Assembly (NCBI RefSeq): GCF_000250875.1
Contig: NZ_JH604953.1
Location: 1-10,325 of the forward strand
Length of the DNA: 10,325 bases
Direction of reading: 5' to 3'
Origin: Sutterella parvirubra YIT 11816
GTDB taxonomy: Bacteria > Pseudomonadota > Gammaproteobacteria > Burkholderiales > Burkholderiaceae_F
Shown here: positions 6,823-10,325 of the stretch, piece after piece
How the letters are laid out: each line of letters begins with the position of its first letter
Numbering within the stretch: the first letter of the stretch is position 1
The notes under the pieces: model-generated
Database searches by the model: none
What the model saw: the letters and a program-made list of their open reading frames with translations, nothing else
Told to the model about the DNA's origin: nothing
Made by a program: the position numbers and the translations under genes

Positions 6823-6876
6823 GAAGGACCGTCCGGTTTGAGGAAAACGTGTCCGGGCGGTCCTTCTTCTTTTTCT
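6823..6876 (+). terminator. Rho-independent terminator of ppk2
   Basis: GAAGGACCG-T-CCGG (6823-6836) pairs with CCGG-G-CGGTCCTTC (6853-6866) around a 16-base loop, with one internal mismatch, and is followed by a T-rich tail (TTCTTTTTCT). It lies 108 bases after the ppk2 stop. Confidence 0.9.
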
Positions 6877-6886
6877 CGAAGCATTG

Positions 6887-6922
6887 AAAAGCCCCGCAGG
6901 ATTCTCGTCCTTACGGGGCTTT
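6887..6922 (-). terminator. Terminator of the 61-residue gene, possibly bidirectional
   Basis: AAAGCCCCG (6888-6896) and CGGGGCTTT (6914-6922) form a nine-pair stem, extended inside by AGGA/TCCT. Read on the minus strand, the stem is followed by TTTTCAATG. It lies 64 bases beyond the stop of the minus-strand gene at 6987. The A/T ends of the stem mean it could also act on plus-strand read-through from ppk2. Confidence 0.8.
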
Positions 6923-6986
6923 GGACCACTCGGTCGACGGTAGGGAATCGGGCTTTCGGCCGGCGGTCTTGTTTGGCCGGAGTTCT

Positions 6987-7172
6987 TCAGGCGCTCTTCG
7001 CGAACACCTGACGTCCGCGCGGATCGTACGTGTAGATCGTCTTCACGCGCTGGATGGAAACGGTCGACGCCGTGTATCCGATGAGCTTGCCGGGCTTCGA
7101 GAAGAGCAGATGGCCCTTTTCGTCGTACACATAGACGGCGCTGCCGCGCTCCATTGCACTGCCGATGGACAT
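6987..7172 (-). CDS. 61-residue protein of unknown function with duplicated YxYD motif
   Basis: The product begins MSIGSAMERGSAVYVYDEKG and ends with TIYTYDPRGRQVFAKSA. The two halves look like diverged copies: VYVYDEKGHLLFSK and IYTYDPRGRQVFAK, each a likely beta-hairpin with a D-x-x-G turn, linked by GYTASTVSIQR. There is no signal peptide, membrane segment or Cys/His metal site; it should be a small soluble beta protein. ATG 7172 is chosen because GGAGG (7178-7182) lies five bases upstream. An in-frame GTG at 7205 would add 11 residues but runs through that ribosome site. A promoter with consensus spacing (7211-7239) and a terminator (6887-6922) make this a single-gene unit. I recall similar short conserved hypothetical proteins but cannot name a family or function. 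Confidence 0.8.
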   Translation of the reverse strand: MSIGSAMERGSAVYVYDEKGHLLFSKPGKLIGYTASTVSIQRVKTIYTYDPRGRQVFAKSA

Positions 7173-7210
7173 GGGTCCCTCCGTATACTTTGAGCATTCA
7201 GACACCTTCC

Positions 7211-7239
7211 ATCCTAGGCCCGCGCGCGTACCGCGTCAA
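7211..7239 (-). promoter_or_regulatory. Sigma-70-type promoter of the 61-residue gene
   Basis: On the minus strand TTGACG (7234-7239) and TAGGAT (7211-7216) are separated by exactly 17 bases. The hexamers match five of six and four of six consensus bases. Transcription would start near 7204, giving a leader of about 30 bases before ATG 7172. The GTG at 7205 would sit at the transcription start, which also argues against it as the start codon. Confidence 0.65.
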
Positions 7240-7469
7240 CATCCTTTGTACCTCACGTGTTACGGATGAAACCCGTACGGGAAACGCAAAGCCCCCGTCG
7301 CAAAGCGTGTTTGAGGGCGCCGGCGCCCCATTGAAAAACCCCGCGGGAGGTGTCCCGCGGGGCATTCTCTTCACGCTTCACGAGTTTTTAACGTCGATTT
7401 GATCCGTCTGGTCCGAGCGACCGATCCCCGTCCGGAAGCAGCGCCCCGACGTTTCAATCCCTTACGTGA
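7240..7469. other. Non-coding stretch with palindromes between convergent-free units
   Basis: No gene is visible. It holds a 10-base palindrome CCCGTACGGG (7272-7281), a direct repeat GCAAAGC (7286-7292 and 7300-7306), a 14-base palindrome GGGCGCCGGCGCCC (7315-7328), and the cytochrome operon terminator at 7334-7362. The remaining bases up to 7469 are the untranslated 3' end of the cytochrome transcript. Confidence 0.5.
7334..7362 (-). terminator. Rho-independent terminator of the flavoprotein-cytochrome operon
   Basis: CCCCGCGGGA (7339-7348) pairs perfectly over ten bases with TCCCGCGGGG (7353-7362) around a four-base loop. On the minus strand it is followed by TTTTTCAA. It lies 107 bases past the cytochrome stop codon. 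Confidence 0.88.
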
Positions 7470-7838
7470 TTACTTGAAGTTCGTCCACTCGACCACATGG
7501 CAGTCGTTGCAGAGCGCGCGGCTCGCCTTGTGTTCGGCGTGGCAGGTCGTGCAGTCCAACGTGTTCCCGTAGTGGGCCGAGGCGTGCGGGAACTTGTCGA
7601 AGCGGTTGGGCTTCGTCGGGATCTTGTCCATCGTGCCGTGGCAGCCGATGCAGGCCTTGCCGTCGGGGCGCTCGGTCGGGGTCGCCGTCCCGTGGCAGGT
7701 TTCGCAGGTCTGCATGAGTTTGGCGTGGTGGTCCTTCATCGGGACGCCGGCCAGCGTCGCGGCGTGGGCGCTCGTGAGCGCGAAGGCGGCACAGACGCCC
7801 ATCGCGAGGAGGGTGAGGTTCTTGCGGATCGTGTTCAT
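7470..7838 (-). CDS. Periplasmic tetraheme cytochrome c (c3-type, flavocytochrome partner)
   Basis: The 122-residue precursor has a Sec signal peptide: Lys/Arg near the N-terminus, a hydrophobic core to about residue 22, and a likely cut after AHA at 26. The mature part of about 96 residues has four CxxCH heme sites at 45-49 (CETCH), 63-67 (CIGCH), 96-100 (CTTCH) and 110-114 (CNDCH). Extra His residues at 37, 38, 84, 89 and 103 could be distal ligands, consistent with bis-His low-potential hemes. Size and heme spacing match the small tetraheme cytochromes and the heme domain of Shewanella fumarate reductase. It lies 63 bases downstream of the flavoprotein in the same direction, with GAGG eight bases before its ATG, so it likely delivers electrons from a membrane quinol oxidase to that flavoprotein. 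No such oxidase is in the window. Confidence 0.95.
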   Translation of the reverse strand: MNTIRKNLTLLAMGVCAAFALTSAHAATLAGVPMKDHHAKLMQTCETCHGTATPTERPDGKACIGCHGTMDKIPTKPNRFDKFPHASAHYGNTLDCTTCHAEHKASRALCNDCHVVEWTNFK

Positions 7839-7901
7839 GGTGTTGTCCTCAAACTCTGAATGTCGTTTCTCTGGTCCGATCGGCTTCGATCAGGCCTTCC
7901 T
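7839..7901 (-). other. Flavoprotein-cytochrome intergenic spacer with small hairpin
   Basis: The 63-base spacer contains a five-pair hairpin GATCG-GCTT-CGATC (7878-7891) and one copy of a 12-base tandem duplication that continues across the flavoprotein stop. It has no promoter or T-run, which supports co-transcription of the two genes. Confidence 0.5.
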
Positions 7902-9416
7902 TCAGGCCTTGCGGGCAGCCACCTGAGCGCCCGCGATGCGGCCGAAGACGAAGCAGTCGACGGAGCTGCAGCCGCCCAAACGGTCCATGCCGTGCACGCC
8001 CCCGGTGACTTCGCCCGCGGCGTAGAGCCCGGGGATCGGTCTGCAGGTTTGAGAGGACATCACCTCCGCCTTGGTCGTGATGGCGGCGCCGCCCATGCAG
8101 TAGTGAAGTTTCGGCGAGAGGCGCATCGAGTAGAAGGGGGGCTTGAGTTCCGTGCGGACGTCCAAGGGCTTCTTGAAGGGATCTTCCTTCTTGCCCGCGA
8201 CGATCTCGTTCCATTCGGCGATCGAGGCCTTCAGAGCGTCCAGAGGCACGTTGTGGAGCTTCGCGAGGTCTTCGACCGTGTCGGACTTCTTCACCGTCCC
8301 TTCGCGGTACGCGGCCTTGAAGCCTTCGGCGTGGGTCGTGGTTTCTTCCGAGCAGAAGCAGAAGGGGTAGTTCGGGTTCTCCTTCGTCCCCTTTTCGAGG
8401 ACCTTCAACTGCGCTTCCGCACGCGTGCGGCGGTCGGCGAGCTCGTTCATGAAGCGCTTCCCGGTCTTCGGGTCGATCGCCATGCCTTCACCGAACGCGT
8501 AGTCCGCGAAGAAGCTCCCGGGACCCGCACCCTTTTCGTCGGGCGAAGCCCACGGCCCCAACTGGAACATGTCGAGCATGACGGGCAAAGCGCCCGCCGC
8601 CAGCATCGCCTTGATCATTTCGGCGGTCGCGCCCGGTTGCGCCGTGCACTCGAGCTGCGCGTAGGCGGGCTGGGTCGCCGTCACGAATTCGTTGTCCTGG
8701 CCCCAGCCGCCCGTCGCGACGACGACGCCCTTCCGGGCACGGATCGCGGCTTCGCGGCGGCCTTCGCCCGTGTGCCAGTCGTAGCCGAACGTCACGCGCA
8801 CGCCGCGGCATTCGCCTTCGACCATGACGAGTTCGTGGACGTTGGCGCGGTTCCTGAATTCGACGCCCTGTTTGCGCAGCCACTGGTGCATCGGCACCGT
8901 GATCGAGCCGCCCGACGGGACCTTCGGAAGGTGCGCGCGCGGGGCGCTGTGCCCGCCCAGACGAATCACCTTGTCCTGGAATTCGACGCCGCATTCCGTC
9001 AGCATGTCGAAGGCCTTCGCGGCTTCGGTCGCCATCGTGAGCGTGAGTTGCGGGTGGTTGAACCCACGCCCCGCGGCCATCATGTCTTTGACGAGCAGTT
9101 CGGGGGAGTCTTCGATCCCCTTCGCCTTCTGCATCTTGGTCAAGGGCATGCACATCAACGCGCCGCAGAGCGCGGAGTTCCCGCCCCAGGCTTCCATCTT
9201 TTCGAGAATGAGGATCTTCTTGATGCCCTTCTTCACGGCTTCATATGCGGCGGACAACCCCGCAAAGCCCGAGCCCACGATCACGACGTCGTAGGTTTCG
9301 TCGAAGTGCTCCGGCTTGATGGGGGAGGCGTGGGCCGCAGTGGCCGCGGCTCCGGCGACGAGGCTCCCGAGCGCGCCGCCCAGAACGCGGCGGCGGTTGA
9401 GGTTCAGTTCGGTCAT
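7902..9416 (-). CDS. Tat-exported FAD-dependent reductase, fumarate/urocanate reductase family
   Basis: The 504-residue product belongs to the FAD_binding_2 family. A twin-arginine signal (RRRVLGG at 8-14, hydrophobic core, cut after AHA about 30) sends the folded FAD protein to the periplasm. The FAD site shows GSGFAG (48-53) with acidic Glu72, and PGLYAAGEVTGGVHG near 462-476. Aligned by eye with Shewanella FccA, the proton-donor Arg (402) is Arg329 in NELADRRTRAEA, His504 is His438 in LHYCMGG, and Arg544 is Arg479 in GMDRLGG. FccA His365 becomes Gly287 in MFQLGPWASPDEKG, so the substrate probably differs from fumarate. ATG 9416 is chosen over a GTG at 9449 because AAGGAG lies eight bases upstream and the Tat motif then sits at the N-terminus. 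Heme is supplied by the downstream cytochrome instead of a fused domain. A divergent TetR gene is the likely regulator. Substrate is unknown. Confidence 0.93.
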   Translation of the reverse strand: MTELNLNRRRVLGGALGSLVAGAAATAAHASPIKPEHFDETYDVVIVGSGFAGLSAAYEAVKKGIKKILILEKMEAWGGNSALCGALMCMPLTKMQKAKGIEDSPELLVKDMMAAGRGFNHPQLTLTMATEAAKAFDMLTECGVEFQDKVIRLGGHSAPRAHLPKVPSGGSITVPMHQWLRKQGVEFRNRANVHELVMVEGECRGVRVTFGYDWHTGEGRREAAIRARKGVVVATGGWGQDNEFVTATQPAYAQLECTAQPGATAEMIKAMLAAGALPVMLDMFQLGPWASPDEKGAGPGSFFADYAFGEGMAIDPKTGKRFMNELADRRTRAEAQLKVLEKGTKENPNYPFCFCSEETTTHAEGFKAAYREGTVKKSDTVEDLAKLHNVPLDALKASIAEWNEIVAGKKEDPFKKPLDVRTELKPPFYSMRLSPKLHYCMGGAAITTKAEVMSSQTCRPIPGLYAAGEVTGGVHGMDRLGGCSSVDCFVFGRIAGAQVAARKA

Positions 9417-9433
9417 GGTGGTCTCTCCTTCGT

Positions 9434-9472
9434 GAAGCCGCGCCGGCATCTTGGGTCGTTCGGTCCGGCTTC
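9434..9472 (-). promoter_or_regulatory. Leader hairpin just upstream of the flavoprotein ribosome site
   Basis: GAAGCCG (9434-9440) and CGGCTTC (9466-9472) are perfect inverted arms, extended by CCG/CGG inside after a two-base symmetric gap. On the minus-strand mRNA the hairpin ends three bases before AAGGAG (9425-9430). The 3' arm can alternatively pair CTTC with GAAG of the ribosome site, so the two folds exclude each other. Confidence 0.4.
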
Positions 9473-9521
9473 AACCTTCGTTCATGGTCGACGCACACTC
9501 TTTGCACCAACCGTACGAAGA

Positions 9522-9527
9522 ATGATA
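9522..9527 (-). promoter_or_regulatory. Possible -10 element of the flavoprotein-cytochrome operon
   Basis: TATCAT reads on the minus strand at 9522-9527, about 100 bases upstream of the flavoprotein ATG. The corresponding -35 position (TAGATC) is weak, as expected for a regulated promoter. The 203-base divergent region 9417-9619 has no gene. It must carry both promoters and the presumed TetR operator, but no clean palindrome stands out. Confidence 0.35.
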
Positions 9528-9550
9528 GAGAAGACGTTGAGTTTGATCTA

Positions 9551-9581
9551 TTGGGTGAAATACGGTCGAAACTGTTACAAT
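9551..9581 (+). promoter_or_regulatory. Probable promoter of the TetR-family gene
   Basis: TACAAT (9576-9581) is a five-of-six match to the -10 consensus. TTGGGT (9551-9556) is the nearest -35-like hexamer, but at 19 bases spacing it is longer than ideal. Transcription would begin near 9588, leaving a leader of about 32 bases before ATG 9620. Confidence 0.5.
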
Positions 9582-9619
9582 TGAGAGCGCAACCGAATTC
9601 CTCTTGCGAGATCCCAGCC

Positions 9620-10325
9620 ATGACGACTGATCCTTCCCGCCTCAACCCGCCCAAATTCCCCGGGACCTTTGAACCCGCCGACGCCGCCGACCCTTCCGAG
9701 CTCTCCGAACAGAAAGGGACGGTGAAACGCGGGCAGCTGCGCCGCACGAACCGGCAGGGGACGGAGACGAAGGAACTGATCTGCGAAGCCGCGAAGACGA
9801 TCCTCAGGGAAGAGGGCGGGGAGCACCTCACGTTCGATCGGATCGCGCGCGTCGCCGACATGAGCAAGGGGACGCTCATGTACCACTACGGCTCGAAGAA
9901 CGCGCTGATGGAGGAGCTCATGGAGCGCTACCGCGACCGGTTGGCGAAGCGCCTCTCGCTCGGCATGATCGAAGCCGAGATGATCGAATCCAAAGTAAAG
10001 GACCCGACGGTCGCGGGGTTCTTCGAGTGGTACCGGACCTTCCACGAGGAGGATGCGTCGAACACCGCCTACGGGCTCTCGATCCTCGCGCTCTCGGTCA
10101 AGAACGACCGGATGTTGAAGGTCCTTCAGGACTGGTACGAGGAGCTCTTCGACGGACTCAGGGACTCGAAGGCCGGTGTCGACGGCCTCATCGCCGTGCT
10201 CGCCTTGGAAGGCCTCTTCTTTCTCCGGCACTTCCGCATGGACATGATCGGAGATGAGGAGGTGAGGGCGGCGCTCGCCGTGATGGAGCGCCGGTGCGCG
10301 GGCGAAGACGTGCCGTCCGCTCTCC
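9620..10325 (+). CDS. TetR/AcrR-family transcriptional regulator, partial at right edge
   Basis: The frame from ATG 9620 runs 235 codons to the window edge without a stop. After a polar, Pro/Glu-rich extension of about 48 residues comes the TetR DNA-binding domain: helix ELICEAAKTILREEGG (52-67), then a helix-turn-helix FDRIARVADMSKGTLMYHYGSK (shown in part; 72-93) with the Y-H-Y-G-S-K end typical of the family. The C-terminal ligand and dimerisation half (about 100-225) is helical and ends near the window edge, so only a few residues are probably missing. It is divergent from the flavoprotein operon with a 203-base shared promoter region, so it likely represses that operon and itself and responds to a substrate-related ligand. 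The Shine-Dalgarno before ATG 9620 is weak. A GTG at codon 35 is a possible later start but lacks good ribosome-site spacing. Confidence 0.9.
   Translation, partial: MTTDPSRLNPPKFPGTFEPADAADPSELSEQKGTVKRGQLRRTNRQGTETKELICEAAKTILREEGGEHLTFDRIARVADMSKGTLMYHYGSKNALMEELMERYRDRLAKRLSLGMIEAEMIESKVKDPTVAGFFEWYRTFHEEDASNTAYGLSILALSVKNDRMLKVLQDWYEELFDGLRDSKAGVDGLIAVLALEGLFFLRHFRMDMIGDEEVRAALAVMERRCAGEDVPSAL

Noticed and set aside
9542..9575. TetR operator formed by AGTTT and AAACT half-sites around the promoter
   Set aside because: Only the outer five bases match and the gap of about 24 bases is too wide for a usual TetR site.
7860..9584. A 574-codon plus-strand open frame opposite the flavoprotein
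   Set aside because: It is a shadow frame rich in Arg, His, Val and Gly. The flavoprotein on the minus strand has FAD and catalytic motifs and a proper start.
1..10325. CRISPR array, complete insertion sequence or prophage genes
   Set aside because: No regularly spaced direct repeats, transposase, integrase or phage structural genes could be found in any frame.

Overview
The window is GC-rich DNA of betaproteobacterial type. The best guess is a gut Sutterellaceae relative (Burkholderiales). The grounds are the codon bias, a Tat-exported fumarate-reductase-like flavoprotein paired with a small tetraheme cytochrome c, a divergent TetR regulator, and autotransporter and flavodoxin remnants. This placement is inference; no rRNA or other phylogenetic marker is present.

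Layout, left to right. (1) 1-3560, minus strand: most of a large SNF2-family helicase, cut by the left edge before its second helicase domain. (2) 3561-5032: a gene graveyard. It holds the 3' end of a flavodoxin-like gene (minus) abutting the 3' end of an unidentified gene (plus), as if a deletion removed the 5' halves of a divergent pair. A terminator-like UUCG hairpin follows, then a dense cluster of inverted repeats (4288-4462) that can form mutually exclusive helices. Last comes an autotransporter gene reduced to its signal-peptide end joined out of frame to the last part of its beta-barrel. (3) 5033-6876, plus strand: a terminator for the dead autotransporter, a promoter region with an inverted repeat, and an intact class I polyphosphate kinase 2 with an unusual Lys/Glu/Ser/Asp-rich tail and its own terminator. 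(4) 6888-7239, minus strand: a 61-residue protein of unknown function with its own promoter, ribosome site and terminator. (5) 7334-9416, minus strand: a two-gene respiratory operon, flavoprotein reductase then tetraheme cytochrome c, ending in a strong hairpin terminator. (6) 9417-10325: a divergent promoter region and a TetR-family regulator (plus) running off the right edge.

The clearest functional unit is regions 5 and 6. An electron-carrying periplasmic cytochrome would feed a soluble periplasmic FAD reductase that uses an organic electron acceptor, and the TetR protein is the obvious candidate regulator. The flavoprotein keeps the catalytic Arg and two substrate-binding residues of fumarate reductases but has Gly where fumarate reductase has a substrate His, so the acceptor is probably not fumarate. 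The most unusual signals are the switch-like inverted-repeat cluster, the two neighbouring deletion scars, and the PASK-like tail on the polyphosphate kinase.
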